A DNA stretch of 64,000 nucleotides from Pseudarthrobacter naphthalenicus. Its GTDB lineage: Bacteria > Actinomycetota > Actinomycetes > Actinomycetales > Micrococcaceae. The position numbers were made by a program, and so were the translations under genes. Positions 16,657-25,449 of this stretch are shown here, one piece after another. The notes under the pieces were generated by a model. It saw nothing but the letters and a program-made list of their open reading frames with translations, searched no databases and was not told where the DNA came from. Within the stretch, counting starts at the first letter, position 1, and every line of letters starts with the position of its first letter. The stretch lies in contig NZ_JARESG010000004.1 of assembly GCF_029076445.1 (NCBI RefSeq), positions 220,923 through 284,922 on the forward strand, in the 5' to 3' direction.

Positions 16657-17117
16657 CGCGTGTCCACGTCCTCGAACACCAGGAACGTCTGCGTGTCCAG
16701 GACGCCCGGCATGGACTGCAGCTGGTCAAAGATCACCCGGCGCAGGTCCGTGTTGTCGATGGCGCGGACCAGAAGGATGACATCGAAGTCACCGCCCACC
16801 AGCGCAATGTGGTGGACCTCAGGGATGGCCCTGAGCTCCTCGCGCAGTTCGCGCCAGGAGTGCTGGCTGACCTTGAGCGTGACGTACGCGGAGGACTTGA
16901 GCCCCGCCTTGATGGGGTCCACCAGGGCGGTGAACTTGGTCAGCACCCCTTCACTGGTGAGCCGGGCGATCCGGGTGTAGGCGTGGGCCCGGGAGATGTG
17001 GACGTTCTGCGCCACCTGGGTGACGGACATCCTGCCGTCCCGGGTCAGCTCACGGATAATGTCACGGTCCACGTCGTCCAGCGGCGCCGCGTCAGCCCGG
17101 TCTGATGTGCCTGCCAC
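16653..17117 (-). CDS. Lrp/AsnC-family transcriptional regulator
   Basis: 154 residues from GTG 17117 with a GGGAG site about 10 bases upstream; the longer open frame to 17348 has no such support. The N-terminal winged helix reads LDDVDRDIIRELTRDGRMSVTQVAQ, VHISRAHAYTRIARL. The C-terminal RAM domain for amino-acid sensing reads AYVTLKVSQHSW, IPEVHHIALVGGDFDVILLV and MPGVLDTQTFLVFEDV. In related actinobacteria such a regulator stands divergent to the branched-chain 2-oxoacid dehydrogenase operon and controls it. Here a TetR/MFS pair separates them, but a copy of the operon leader remains just upstream of this gene. Confidence 0.88.
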   Translation of the reverse strand: MAGTSDRADAAPLDDVDRDIIRELTRDGRMSVTQVAQNVHISRAHAYTRIARLTSEGVLTKFTALVDPIKAGLKSSAYVTLKVSQHSWRELREELRAIPEVHHIALVGGDFDVILLVRAIDNTDLRRVIFDQLQSMPGVLDTQTFLVFEDVDTR

Positions 17118-17190
17118 AATATCTACAACTCCCTGGCGTCGGTGCCCGCCCGTGATGACGATTCGTCTCCCAGAATAGCCTTCCATGGCC

Positions 17191-17265
17191 GCTTGCTCCA
17201 CGAATCGGGGCGGGTCCGGATACGAAACATCGGGTGGATCGATGCTGGGAGTGAAACGTGGCTGC
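17191..17265. repeat. Duplicated leader, copy A (about 75 bp)
   Basis: Shares roughly three quarters of its bases with 19759-19835, including the exact block GGATACGAAACATCGG and matching CTGGGA and GTGGCT blocks in the same order and spacing. It lies upstream of the Lrp gene; copy B lies directly upstream of the dehydrogenase E1alpha gene. It may hold the Lrp operator. Confidence 0.8.
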
Positions 17266-17295
17266 ACAAGAACCTCTCTGTTCGCCCGCGGAAGG

Positions 17296-17325
17296 TGCAG
17301 TTGTGCAATTGATGCAGTTATGCAA
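17296..17325. promoter_or_regulatory. Direct-repeat operator candidate upstream of tetR
   Basis: TGCAGTTGTGCAA (17296-17308) is followed by TGCAGTTATGCAA (17313-17325), a 17-bp period that ends 10 bases before the TetR start. It is a likely site for autoregulation; the assignment is inference. Confidence 0.45.
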
Positions 17326-17335
17326 AAATATTTAG

Positions 17336-17962
17336 ATGCCTGAAGCAATCATTCCGACGCTAAGAGAGCGCAAGAAGGTGGAAACCTGGACGGCGATCCA
17401 CGAGGCGGCTTCATCCCTTGCCCAGGAGCGCGGGCTGGACCAGGCCACCGTGGAAGTCGTTGCGGAGGCGGCCGGGGTTTCGCCCCGGACGTTCTTCAAC
17501 TATTTCCCCGCGAAGGAGGACGCGGTCCTGGGTCTCCGTGAGCCCGTCCTGGACCCGGGGGAGGCGGCGAAGCTGGAAGGCGCGGCCGATCTCCTCGGCC
17601 AGATCTCCCTGTTGCTCGTGGCGGTGGCTCGGTCAGCGTTCGGGAGCACGGATCCCGGCCGGCGCCGGGAGCTGCTGCAGCGCTACCCGAATCTGCACCG
17701 CCGTCAGATGGAGTACATGGCCAAAGGCGAAGCCCTGGTTTGCGAGGCGGTGATCGCGGCGCTGGCCAACGATCCGGCCTGGTCCGGCGGCGCCGAAGGC
17801 TTCAGCCCGGGGGAGACCGCCCGGATGCTGGTCATGCTCGCCGCCGTGCCTGCCAAATTCACCGCAACCTCGCCCGGTTTCGACCCCGCCGCAGGACTCA
17901 CCCCCGGGGAACTCGCCCCCGCTCTGGAACTTTTTCATCACTTGCAAAGGAAACTTTCATGA
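17336..17962 (+). CDS. TetR-family repressor
   Basis: 208 residues from ATG 17336. The N-terminal helix-turn-helix reads TWTAIHEAASSLAQERGLDQ, then TVEVVAEAAGVSPRTFFNYFPAKEDAV, the classic TetR form. The ligand domain carries no known signature. The last codon overlaps the ATG of the MFS gene (ATGA at 17959-17962), so the two are co-translated and the regulator most likely represses its own operon and responds to a pump substrate. The gene pair lies inside a segment bracketed by two copies of a 75-bp leader. Confidence 0.92.
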   Translation: MPEAIIPTLRERKKVETWTAIHEAASSLAQERGLDQATVEVVAEAAGVSPRTFFNYFPAKEDAVLGLREPVLDPGEAAKLEGAADLLGQISLLLVAVARSAFGSTDPGRRRELLQRYPNLHRRQMEYMAKGEALVCEAVIAALANDPAWSGGAEGFSPGETARMLVMLAAVPAKFTATSPGFDPAAGLTPGELAPALELFHHLQRKLS

Positions 17963-19566
17963 CCACCCCCACCGTCCCCGACGCGGCACATGCCCCGGAA
18001 AAGCAGCACATCGTCCTGCTGTTCGTCGGCCTGATGCTCTCCATGCTTCTCGCGTCCCTCAACCAGACCGTGCTCAGCACGGCGCTGCCCACCATCGTGG
18101 GTGAACTGCACGGCGTCAGCGACATGCTCTGGGTCATCACGGCCTTCATCCTCGCCTCCACCATTACCATGCCTGTCTACGGCAAGCTTGGTGACCTGAT
18201 GGGCCGCAAGGCCCTGCTCATCGCAGCGATCACCCTGTTCATGATCGGCTCCGTCATCGGCGCCCTGGCCAACGACATGGGCATGCTCATCACTGCCCGC
18301 GTCATCCAGGGCCTGGGCGGTGGCGGGCTGATGATCCTCTCGCAGGCGGTCATCGCCGACGTTGTCCCGGCCCGCGAACGCGGCAAATACATGGGCCTGA
18401 TGGGCGGCGTCTTCGCCATCTCCTCGGTGGCCGGGCCGCTGCTGGGCGGCTGGTTCACCGAGGGTCCCGGCTGGCGCTGGGTCTTCTGGATCAACATCCC
18501 GCTGGGCCTGCTGGCCCTCGCCGGTGCGTTCTTCTTCCTGAAGCTGCCCAAGCACGCCGGCAAGCCCAAGCTGGACCTCGGCGGCATGTTCCTGCTCGCC
18601 ATGGCCACCACGGCCCTGGTGCTCTTCGCCACTTGGGGCGGCAGCAAGTACGACTGGACCGACCCGATCATCCTGTCCCTGATCGCGGTCACCGTCGTCG
18701 CCGCCGTCGCGTTCGTCCTCGTGGAACGCCGCACCGCCGAGCCGATCATCCCGCTGCACCTGTTCAAGGACCTGAACTTCAACCTCTCCACCATCGCGGG
18801 CCTGCTGATCGGTGTGGCCATGTTCGGTGCCATCGGCTATCTCCCCACGTACCTGCAGATGGCCTTCAGCGTGAACGCCACCGAGTCCGGGCTGCTGATG
18901 ATCCCGATGATGGGCGCGCTGCTGGTGGCCTCCGTGGGCTCCGGCCAGCTGGTGAGCCGGACCGGGCGGTACAAGTGGATGCCGATCGCCGGTTCGGTGC
19001 TGGTGGCCGTGGCCCTGGTGCTGCTCTCCACCCTCAAGCCCGGGCAGCCGCTGTGGGAAATCTGCGCCTACCTTGCCGTGATGGGCGTCGGGCTGGGTCT
19101 GAGCATGCAGATCCTGGTCCTGATCGTCCAGAACTCCTTCCCGCTGCGTGAAGTGGGCACCGCCACGGCGTCGAACAACTTCTTCCGCCAGATCGGCGCC
19201 ACCCTGGGTTCGGCCGTGGTGGGCAGCCTGTTCGCCAGCCGGCTGGCGTCCCTCCTCACCGAGCGGATGCCCGCGGCGGCCACCGGCGGCGGCACACCGG
19301 GCGGGTCGAACTCCCTGACCCCTGCGGTGGTGAGCCACCTGCCCGCGGAGATCAAGGACCTGATCGTCTCCTCCTACAACGACGCCCTGACCCCGATCTT
19401 CATCTGGATGGTCCCGCTCGCGGTGATCGCCGCCGTCGTCCTCGTGTTCATCAAGGAAAAGCCGCTGGCCACCGCGATCGAACACGACGTCCTCTCCGAA
19501 TCCATCTCCGAAGGCAACATCCTCATCACCGCCGACGACGAGGAACCCGCCCCCGCTTCACGGTAG
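17959..19566 (+). CDS. DHA2-family (EmrB/QacA) MFS multidrug pump
   Basis: 535 residues with about 14 hydrophobic helices. Motif A appears as GKLGDLMGRKAL (about residues 72-83), motif C-like ALPTIVGEL early, and the helix-5 antiporter signature as GGVFAISSVAGPLLGGWF. These place it in the drug:H+ antiporter-2 group. A cytoplasmic tail with SISEGNILITADDEEP closes it. The gene is coupled to the TetR repressor by a 4-bp overlap and followed by a strong terminator, so the pair is a self-contained module. A truncated near-copy of its last third lies at 7710-8387. The substrate is unknown. Confidence 0.92.
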   Translation: MTTPTVPDAAHAPEKQHIVLLFVGLMLSMLLASLNQTVLSTALPTIVGELHGVSDMLWVITAFILASTITMPVYGKLGDLMGRKALLIAAITLFMIGSVIGALANDMGMLITARVIQGLGGGGLMILSQAVIADVVPARERGKYMGLMGGVFAISSVAGPLLGGWFTEGPGWRWVFWINIPLGLLALAGAFFFLKLPKHAGKPKLDLGGMFLLAMATTALVLFATWGGSKYDWTDPIILSLIAVTVVAAVAFVLVERRTAEPIIPLHLFKDLNFNLSTIAGLLIGVAMFGAIGYLPTYLQMAFSVNATESGLLMIPMMGALLVASVGSGQLVSRTGRYKWMPIAGSVLVAVALVLLSTLKPGQPLWEICAYLAVMGVGLGLSMQILVLIVQNSFPLREVGTATASNNFFRQIGATLGSAVVGSLFASRLASLLTERMPAAATGGGTPGGSNSLTPAVVSHLPAEIKDLIVSSYNDALTPIFIWMVPLAVIAAVVLVFIKEKPLATAIEHDVLSESISEGNILITADDEEPAPASR

Positions 19567-19618
19567 GTTGCAGCCGTTCGCCAACGTGTGACATAGCCGC
19601 TAACAACAGCGCAGGAAT

Positions 19619-19655
19619 GACGCCCCCGAACCATCATGGTCGGGGGCGTCTTTCA
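19619..19655 (+). terminator. Rho-independent terminator after the MFS gene
   Basis: GACGCCCCCGA (19619-19629) pairs with TCGGGGGCGTC (19640-19650) across a 10-nt loop and is followed by TTTCATT, a proper T-rich tail. Confidence 0.88.
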
Positions 19656-19758
19656 TTGTCCGGACACCCCGGAGGCCCGGCCTGCCAATTCGTCTACCGC
19701 AAAAGCTCGTAACCCAGCTCACGTTTCAATTCGTCTTCCAGAACCGCCCTGACGAGCT

Positions 19759-19835
19759 GGCTTCTCCACAATTCTCGTCAGGTCTGGATACGAAACATCG
19801 GTTAGGTCAATACTGGGAAGGAATAGTGGCTACAG
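19759..19835. repeat. Duplicated leader, copy B (about 75 bp)
   Basis: Matches 17191-17265 and ends 13 bases before the E1alpha start, so it probably contains the promoter and the regulator site of the dehydrogenase operon. The GGATACGAAACATCGG block is identical in both. Confidence 0.8.
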
Positions 19836-19847
19836 AAGGACTGACCA

Positions 19848-21089
19848 ATGACGATCTCCGCGGACCACTCTGCGCCCCACACTGCCCCGGGCTCTGCACC
19901 GGACCGGGACCAGCTCCCGCCGGCTGAAAACGCCGTGACCGAAGCCGTGCGCAAGTTCGGTATCACGGCGGAGGACTACATGCTCCCCGCCCGGCACCAG
20001 ATCCAGATGGTGGACCCGGACGGCCGGCTCCTGGCCGAAGCCGAGCAGGGCACCGAACCGGGCCACGAGTACCCGTTGCCCCGCGATGCGGAACTGCTGG
20101 CAGCGTACGAGCAGCTCGTCGTCGGACGCCGCGTCAACGACCAGAACTCGGCGCTCGTGCGGCAGGGGCGCATGGCCGTGTACCCGTCCAGCCACGGGCA
20201 GGAGGCCTGCCAGGTGGCCGCGGCTCTGTGCCTGGCCGAGGGCGACTGGCTGTTCCCCACCTACCGGGACGCCGTGGCGGTCATGACCCGCGGCGTTGAC
20301 CCCGTGCAGACCATGACCATCTTCCGCGGCGACTGGCACAGCGGCTACGACCCCTCCAAATACAAGGTGGGCATCCAGTGCACCCCGCTGACCACCCAGC
20401 TGCTGCACGCTGTCGGGGTGGCACACGCGGCCAAGCTCCGCGGCGAGGACACCGTGGTCCTGGCCATGTGCGGCGACGGCGCCACCAGCGAAGGCGACTT
20501 CCACGAAGCCCTGAACTTCGCCGCCGTCTTCCACCTGCCCGTCATCTTCTTCGTGCAGAACAACAAGTACGCCATCTCGGTTCCGTTGGCGCACCAGTCC
20601 GTGGCCCCGTCCCTGGCGCACAAGGCCGTGGGCTACGGCATGGCCGGCGAACGCGTGGACGGCAACGACGTCGTGGCCCTCCTCGCCGTGCTGGACCGCG
20701 CCGTTTCTCTGTGCCGGGCTGGTTCGGGACCGCTCCTGGTGGAGGCGAACACCTACCGGATGCAGGCGCACACCAACGCCGACGACGCCACCCGCTACCG
20801 GCAGGACAGTGAAGTTGCCGAGTGGCTGGCCAAGGATCCGGTCACCCGGATGCGGACCTACCTCACCGGCCGCGGACTGCTGGACGACGACGGCGCCGCC
20901 CGGATTGGCGCGCACGCGGAAGCAGTTGCCACGCAGCTTCGTGAAGGGCTGGGTGAGGATGTTCCGGTGGACCCGCAGGAGCTGTTCCGCCACGTGTTCT
21001 CCTCGCCGACACCGCAGCTTAAGGAGCAGGCCGCCCTGCTTGCCGACGAACTTGCCCGCGACGCAGCCTCAGGGGAGGCCACCAAATGA
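19848..21089 (+). CDS. 2-oxoacid dehydrogenase E1 alpha subunit
   Basis: 413 residues from ATG 19848 with GAAGGA upstream. The thiamine-diphosphate motif is complete: GDGATSEGDFHEALNFAAVF through IFFVQNN (about residues 207-240), with SSHGQEACQVA, TYRDAVAVMTRG and YRMQAHTNADD typical of E1 alpha. It decarboxylates a 2-oxoacid and passes the acyl group to the E2 lipoyl arm together with the beta subunit encoded next (4-bp ATGA overlap). Length and motifs fit either branched-chain oxoacid or pyruvate/acetoin type; with an Lrp regulator nearby I favour the branched-chain type (bkdA-like). Confidence 0.92.
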   Translation: MTISADHSAPHTAPGSAPDRDQLPPAENAVTEAVRKFGITAEDYMLPARHQIQMVDPDGRLLAEAEQGTEPGHEYPLPRDAELLAAYEQLVVGRRVNDQNSALVRQGRMAVYPSSHGQEACQVAAALCLAEGDWLFPTYRDAVAVMTRGVDPVQTMTIFRGDWHSGYDPSKYKVGIQCTPLTTQLLHAVGVAHAAKLRGEDTVVLAMCGDGATSEGDFHEALNFAAVFHLPVIFFVQNNKYAISVPLAHQSVAPSLAHKAVGYGMAGERVDGNDVVALLAVLDRAVSLCRAGSGPLLVEANTYRMQAHTNADDATRYRQDSEVAEWLAKDPVTRMRTYLTGRGLLDDDGAARIGAHAEAVATQLREGLGEDVPVDPQELFRHVFSSPTPQLKEQAALLADELARDAASGEATK

Positions 21090-22198
21090 GCCCGACAATC
21101 ACCACCTCGTCCGAGGCGAACGGCAACGTCAGCGCCGCCACCGCCCGGGCCGCCGCCTCCGCCGCCACTGCGGCCCAGGCTTCCGGTCCGCAGTCCGTCA
21201 CCCTGGCCAAGGCCCTGAACACGGCCCTGGCCGACTCGATGCAGGCCGATTCCTCCGTCCTGGTCTTCGGCGAGGACGTGGGCCAGCTGGGCGGCGTTTT
21301 CCGCATCACCGACGGGCTGACCTCCCGGTTCGGCGAGCAGCGCTGCTTCGACACGCCCCTGGCCGAGTCCGGCATTGTGGGCATGGCCGTGGGCATGGCC
21401 ATGAACGGGATGCGCCCGGTGGTGGAGATGCAGTTCGACGCCTTCGCCTACCCGGCCTTCCAGCAGATCGTCAGCCACGTGGCCAAGATGCACAACCGCA
21501 CCAAGGGCGCCCTGAAGCTGCCCATGGTCATCCGGGTCCCGTACGGCGGGGGCATCGGGGGAGTGGAGCACCACTGCGACTCCTCCGAGGCGTACTACGC
21601 CCACACCGCCGGCCTGAAGGTCTTCACGCCCGCCACCGTGGCCGACGGCTACCGGATGCTGCGCGAGGCCATCGACTCGGACGATCCAGTCATGTTCATG
21701 GAGCCCAAGAAGCTCTACTGGTCCAAGGACATGGTGGACCTCGACGGCCTGCGTTCCGCTCACTCCGCGAATCGCGAGGCGGGCACGTCCTCGGAGGGGC
21801 GCGCCGCCGTCGCGCGTTCCGGCACTGACGCGACCCTGATCGCGTACGGGCCGTCCGTACCCACGGCGCTCGCCGCGGCCGCCGCCGCTGCCGAGGAGGG
21901 CCGCTCGCTGGAAGTCATTGACGTCCGCTCCATCGTGCCGTTCGACGACGAGACCGTGTGCGCGTCCGTCCGCAAGACCGGCCGGGCCGTGGTGATCGCC
22001 GAGGCGCACAGCTTCGCGTCCGTGTCCTCCGAGATCGTGGCGCGGGTCCAGGAACGCTGCTTCCATCACCTCGCCGCGCCGATCCGCCGCGTAACCGGGT
22101 TCGACGTGCCGTACCCGGCGCCGAAGCTTGAGCACTACTACCTGCCCGGCGTGGACCGCATCCTCGACGCCGTTGACGACCTCCAGTGGGAAGACTGA
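21086..22198 (+). CDS. 2-oxoacid dehydrogenase E1 beta subunit
   Basis: 370 residues from ATG 21086, overlapping E1 alpha by 4 bp. It begins with an alanine-rich extension of about 30 residues, then the transketolase pyrimidine domain: VLVFGEDVGQLGGVFRITDG, RCFDTPLAESGIVGMAVGMA, GMRPVVEMQFDAFAYPAFQQ. The C-terminal domain has SLEVIDVRSIVPFDDETV and a terminal YYLPGVDRILDAV. This is the usual beta partner that completes the thiamine-binding E1 heterotetramer. Order alpha-beta-E2 with overlaps or 3-bp gaps indicates one operon. Confidence 0.93.
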   Translation: MSPTITTSSEANGNVSAATARAAASAATAAQASGPQSVTLAKALNTALADSMQADSSVLVFGEDVGQLGGVFRITDGLTSRFGEQRCFDTPLAESGIVGMAVGMAMNGMRPVVEMQFDAFAYPAFQQIVSHVAKMHNRTKGALKLPMVIRVPYGGGIGGVEHHCDSSEAYYAHTAGLKVFTPATVADGYRMLREAIDSDDPVMFMEPKKLYWSKDMVDLDGLRSAHSANREAGTSSEGRAAVARSGTDATLIAYGPSVPTALAAAAAAAEEGRSLEVIDVRSIVPFDDETVCASVRKTGRAVVIAEAHSFASVSSEIVARVQERCFHHLAAPIRRVTGFDVPYPAPKLEHYYLPGVDRILDAVDDLQWED

Positions 22199-22201
22199 CC
22201 G

Positions 22202-23665
22202 ATGACCTCTGCACTGCAAGTATTCATGCTGCCCGACCTCGGCGAAGGCCTCACCGAAGCCGAACTGATCAACTGGCTGGTGGCCGTGGGCGACGAGGTC
22301 CGCGTGGACCAGCCCATCGCCGAGGTGGAGACCGCCAAGTCCGTGGTGGAAGTGCCCTCGCCCTACGCCGGGACCGTGGCCGAACTGCACGGTGAGCCCG
22401 GGCAGACCTTGGACGTGGGGAAGCCCTTGATTTCGGTTGCGCCTGTTGGCCCTGCTGTTGCTGGGGCTGGCGCGGATGATGCCGCCCCCGCCCCTTCCAC
22501 TGCCGAGGAGCCCGTGGTTGAAGCCGCCGCCGCAAACGCTTACAGGGAGGAGGAGAAGGCCGGGTCCGGCAACGTGCTGATCGGCTACGGGACTCCCGGC
22601 GGTGCCGGCCAGGTGCGGCGCACCCGGGCACCGCGCAGGGCTTTTTCGGTGGCTGAGCCCGCCGGAGCGCCCACGGTTGAAACTCCGGAGGTGGACCTCT
22701 CGCTGCTCCGCACCCGGGTGCCCGGGAAGCTAGGCGCCGTCATTTCCCCACTGGTGCGGCGGATGGCCCGCGAACACGGTGTGGACCTCGGCGAACTCAA
22801 CGGTTCGGGTGAGAGCGGACTGATCATGCGCCGCGACGTTGAGGCGGCCATCAGCACTCCGGACGTGGCGCCGAGCCCTGTGGTTGAGCCGCGTCCTGTT
22901 CGTGAGCCGCGGCCTACGGTTACCGAAGCCCAGACCGGCACTGATTCGCGCACGGGCCTGCCCATTTCAGCCCGGACGCCCGTCAAGGGGGTCCGCAAGG
23001 TGGTCGCCGCCAACATGACCCGCAGCCGGCAGGAGATTCCGGAAGCCACGGTCTGGGTGGACGTGGATGCCACCGCCCTGGTGGAGCTGCGGGCCGGGCT
23101 GAAGAAGGCCGATTCGCACACGGCGCCGGGCCTGCTGGCGTTCATCGCCCGTTTTGTCACGGCCGGGTTAAAACGATTCCCGGAGCTGAACACCCGCATC
23201 GAGGCCACGGCGGACGGCGCCCAGGAGATCGTGTCCTTCGACGGGGTCAACCTTGGCTTCGCCGCGCAGACAGACCGCGGACTGACGGTGCCCTCCATCC
23301 GCAACGCCGAGAAACTCAGCGCCCGCGAACTGGACAGGGAGATCCGCCGGCTCACCGCCGTCGTGCGCGAAGGCAAGGGGACCCCGGAGCAGCTGGGCAG
23401 CGGCACCTTCACGCTGAACAACTACGGGGTATTCGGCGTGGACGGGTCCGCGGCCATCATCAACCACCCCGAGGTGGCGATCCTCGGCGTGGGGCGCATT
23501 ATGGACAAGCCGTGGGTGGTGAACGGCGAGCTGGCCGTCCGCAAGGTCACCGAACTGACGCTTACCTTCGATCACCGCGTGTGCGACGGCGGGACGGCGG
23601 CCGGGTTCCTCCGGTTCGTGGCGGACGCGATCGAGAACCCGAACAGCGTCCTGGCCGACATCTGA
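22202..23665 (+). CDS. Dihydrolipoyl acyltransferase E2
   Basis: 487 residues from ATG 22202, 3 bp after E1 beta. Residues 1-80 are a lipoyl domain with lysine 46 in EVETAKSVVEVPS. An alanine/proline linker follows, then a peripheral-subunit-binding domain (ISPLVRRMAREHGVDLGELN, SGLIMRRDVEAA, about 178-220) and the catalytic domain from 260 on, ending with the active-site FDHRVCDG at about 456-463. One lipoyl domain only. It carries acyl groups from E1 to CoA. A dihydrolipoamide dehydrogenase (E3) gene is not in this window, so E3 must come from elsewhere. Confidence 0.93.
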   Translation: MTSALQVFMLPDLGEGLTEAELINWLVAVGDEVRVDQPIAEVETAKSVVEVPSPYAGTVAELHGEPGQTLDVGKPLISVAPVGPAVAGAGADDAAPAPSTAEEPVVEAAAANAYREEEKAGSGNVLIGYGTPGGAGQVRRTRAPRRAFSVAEPAGAPTVETPEVDLSLLRTRVPGKLGAVISPLVRRMAREHGVDLGELNGSGESGLIMRRDVEAAISTPDVAPSPVVEPRPVREPRPTVTEAQTGTDSRTGLPISARTPVKGVRKVVAANMTRSRQEIPEATVWVDVDATALVELRAGLKKADSHTAPGLLAFIARFVTAGLKRFPELNTRIEATADGAQEIVSFDGVNLGFAAQTDRGLTVPSIRNAEKLSARELDREIRRLTAVVREGKGTPEQLGSGTFTLNNYGVFGVDGSAAIINHPEVAILGVGRIMDKPWVVNGELAVRKVTELTLTFDHRVCDGGTAAGFLRFVADAIENPNSVLADI

Positions 23666-23666
23666 C

Positions 23667-24851
23667 ATGAAGGCCGTGGTGGTGGGGGCAGGCATCGCGG
23701 GCCTGGTGGCGGCCCGCCAACTCGGCCTGGCCGGCTGGGACGTTGAGCTCTTCGAGAAATCGGCGGCTCCGCGCCCTGACGGATACATGATGGACTTTTT
23801 TGGTCCTGGTGTGGAGGCTGCGGAGCGGATCGGCCTCTACCCGCGACTCGCCGCCGTGGCTTATCACGTGGAGGCGGCGGAGTACGTCGACGCCGCCGGC
23901 CGCCCCACGTCCAGCCTGGACTATGATCGCTTCGCCAGGCTTGCCGGCGGGAAGGTCCTGAGCCTGCTGCGGCCGGACATGGAACAGGCCGCCCTCGCTG
24001 CCCTCGAGGACGTGCCACCGGGCCGGGTCCGGGTCCGCTACGGGGCGGCGGTGTCCCGGATCCGGAATGATGACGACGGCGGCGTGCGGGTCACGGCGGG
24101 TGGCCATCAGGACGTGACCGCTGACGTACTGATAGGTGCTGACGGCGTCCACTCCACGGTGCGGTCCCGGGTGTTCGGGCCCGAGGACGGGTTCCTGCGA
24201 CCCATGGGCATGCGTGCCGCCGCGTTCATCGTGACCGAACCTGTCCTCAACGCCCGCTTCCGGAACCGGTTCGTCCTCACCGACAGCATCAACCGGATGG
24301 CCGGTCTCTACAGCCTCCGTTCGGATGAGGTGGCGGCCTTTATGGTTTACCGGGATGCCACCGACACGTCAGGACACCAGCCATCCGGGAGTCCGCGGGA
24401 CAGGCTGCGCCGGGAGTTCGCCGGGCTCGGCCAGGCCGTGGACCGGCTGCTGGAACTATGCCCAGAACATCCGTACGACGACGTGGTGGCACAGATTGTC
24501 ATGCCGCACTGGCAGCGGGGACGGACCGTCCTCGTAGGGGATGCCTGCGGAGCCGTCTCACTCCTCGCGGGCCAGGGCGGCTCGCTGGCGATCGCCGGTG
24601 CTGCGCTGCTCGGTGACATCCTGGGGCCGGTCACCTCGCCCGGCGGAATCAGCCCGGCCCTCACCGAATTCGAGCGACGCTGGCGGCCCCTCGTCGAGGA
24701 GGCCCAGGCTGCAGGGCGGCGTACCGCGGCATCGTTTCTCCCCGCCAACAGAACTCAGCGCCTGCTGCGGCGTTGGATCATCCGGGCCACTCATCTGCCC
24801 GGCATCGACCGGTTGGTTGCCCGCCAGATCGTGGGCCGGATCGCAAAGTAG
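23667..24851 (+). CDS. FAD-dependent monooxygenase (PHBH fold)
   Basis: 394 residues from ATG 23667, 1 bp after the E2 stop, so probably co-transcribed. The Rossmann motif GAGIAGLVAARQLGLAGWDVELFEKS opens the protein. ADVLIGADGVHSTVR (the DG motif) and GDACGAVSLLAGQGGSLAIAG (the GD motif) complete the class A flavin hydroxylase pattern. Such enzymes hydroxylate aromatic or polyketide-like molecules with NAD(P)H and O2. Why it follows an oxoacid dehydrogenase is unclear; the substrate is not predictable. Confidence 0.88.
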   Translation: MKAVVVGAGIAGLVAARQLGLAGWDVELFEKSAAPRPDGYMMDFFGPGVEAAERIGLYPRLAAVAYHVEAAEYVDAAGRPTSSLDYDRFARLAGGKVLSLLRPDMEQAALAALEDVPPGRVRVRYGAAVSRIRNDDDGGVRVTAGGHQDVTADVLIGADGVHSTVRSRVFGPEDGFLRPMGMRAAAFIVTEPVLNARFRNRFVLTDSINRMAGLYSLRSDEVAAFMVYRDATDTSGHQPSGSPRDRLRREFAGLGQAVDRLLELCPEHPYDDVVAQIVMPHWQRGRTVLVGDACGAVSLLAGQGGSLAIAGAALLGDILGPVTSPGGISPALTEFERRWRPLVEEAQAAGRRTAASFLPANRTQRLLRRWIIRATHLPGIDRLVARQIVGRIAK

Positions 24852-24869
24852 CCCCGTCCACGCCTGATA

Positions 24870-25304
24870 TCAGGACCCGCTCCGGGGCCGGACAACCAGC
24901 ACAGGACAGGGTGCGTGGTGAATCACCTGGCTGGAGATTGAACCCAGCCGCAGCCCTGCGAACCCGCCGTGGCCCCGGGAGCCCACAACCAGCAGGTCCG
25001 CATCCTTGCTGGCGTCCAGCAAAGCGCTGGAGGCCAAGTCACGAACGAGTATTCCCTCGGTGTCCACGCCGTCAGCGGCGACGGCCTTCAATGCGTCAGC
25101 CTGGAGACGCTCAGCGGCGTGAAAGGAGTCGTTGCTGACGCTGTCCTCCACCGTTGACGGCACTGGCGGGTAATGCCACGCCGTGACGGCCCGGACGCTG
25201 CCTTGCCTGAGCCGGGCTTCGTCCACCGCCCACCGAAGAGCGGCCAAGGACTGCTCGGAACCGTCCACACCCACCACGACGAGGAACCTACCGCTGGCGT
25301 CCAT
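24870..25304 (-). CDS. Universal stress protein (UspA family)
   Basis: 144 residues from ATG 25304. Starts FLVVVGVDGSEQSLAALRWA with the typical first strand and Asp. It ends with the ATP-binding signature VVGSRGHGGFAGLRLGSIS followed by HHAPCPVLVVR, i.e. the G-2x-G-9x-G-S pattern of nucleotide-binding Usp proteins. Single domain, cytoplasmic, probably a stress or energy sensor. It stands alone, convergent with the monooxygenase gene and divergent from the transporter that follows. Confidence 0.9.
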   Translation of the reverse strand: MDASGRFLVVVGVDGSEQSLAALRWAVDEARLRQGSVRAVTAWHYPPVPSTVEDSVSNDSFHAAERLQADALKAVAADGVDTEGILVRDLASSALLDASKDADLLVVGSRGHGGFAGLRLGSISSQVIHHAPCPVLVVRPRSGS

Positions 25305-25437
25305 GTCTTCTGTCCTTCCGCCCGCCGACTCACTGCCACCGCCCCGGCAGTGCCAGTCTGTGCCCGTCGCCCGAAGGGGTCAAGGCCACACGGCTAACCT
25401 CCACGGACCCTTCCCGCCAGGGCCAAGGAAGCCGGAC

Positions 25438-25443
25438 TAGAAT
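25438..25443 (+). promoter_or_regulatory. -10 box TAGAAT of a leaderless promoter
   Basis: TAGAAT ends 6 bases before the ATG at 25450, with no ribosome site between. Confidence 0.65.
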
Positions 25444-25449
25444 CCGTTC

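Noticed and set aside
17938..19485. 515-codon minus-strand frame opposite the MFS pump
   Set aside because: Composition (Gly, His, Asp, Gln-rich) is that of an antisense shadow of a GC-rich gene; no family resemblance.
20858..22390. 510-codon minus-strand frame opposite the dehydrogenase genes
   Set aside because: Shadow frame; the sense genes have full active-site motifs.
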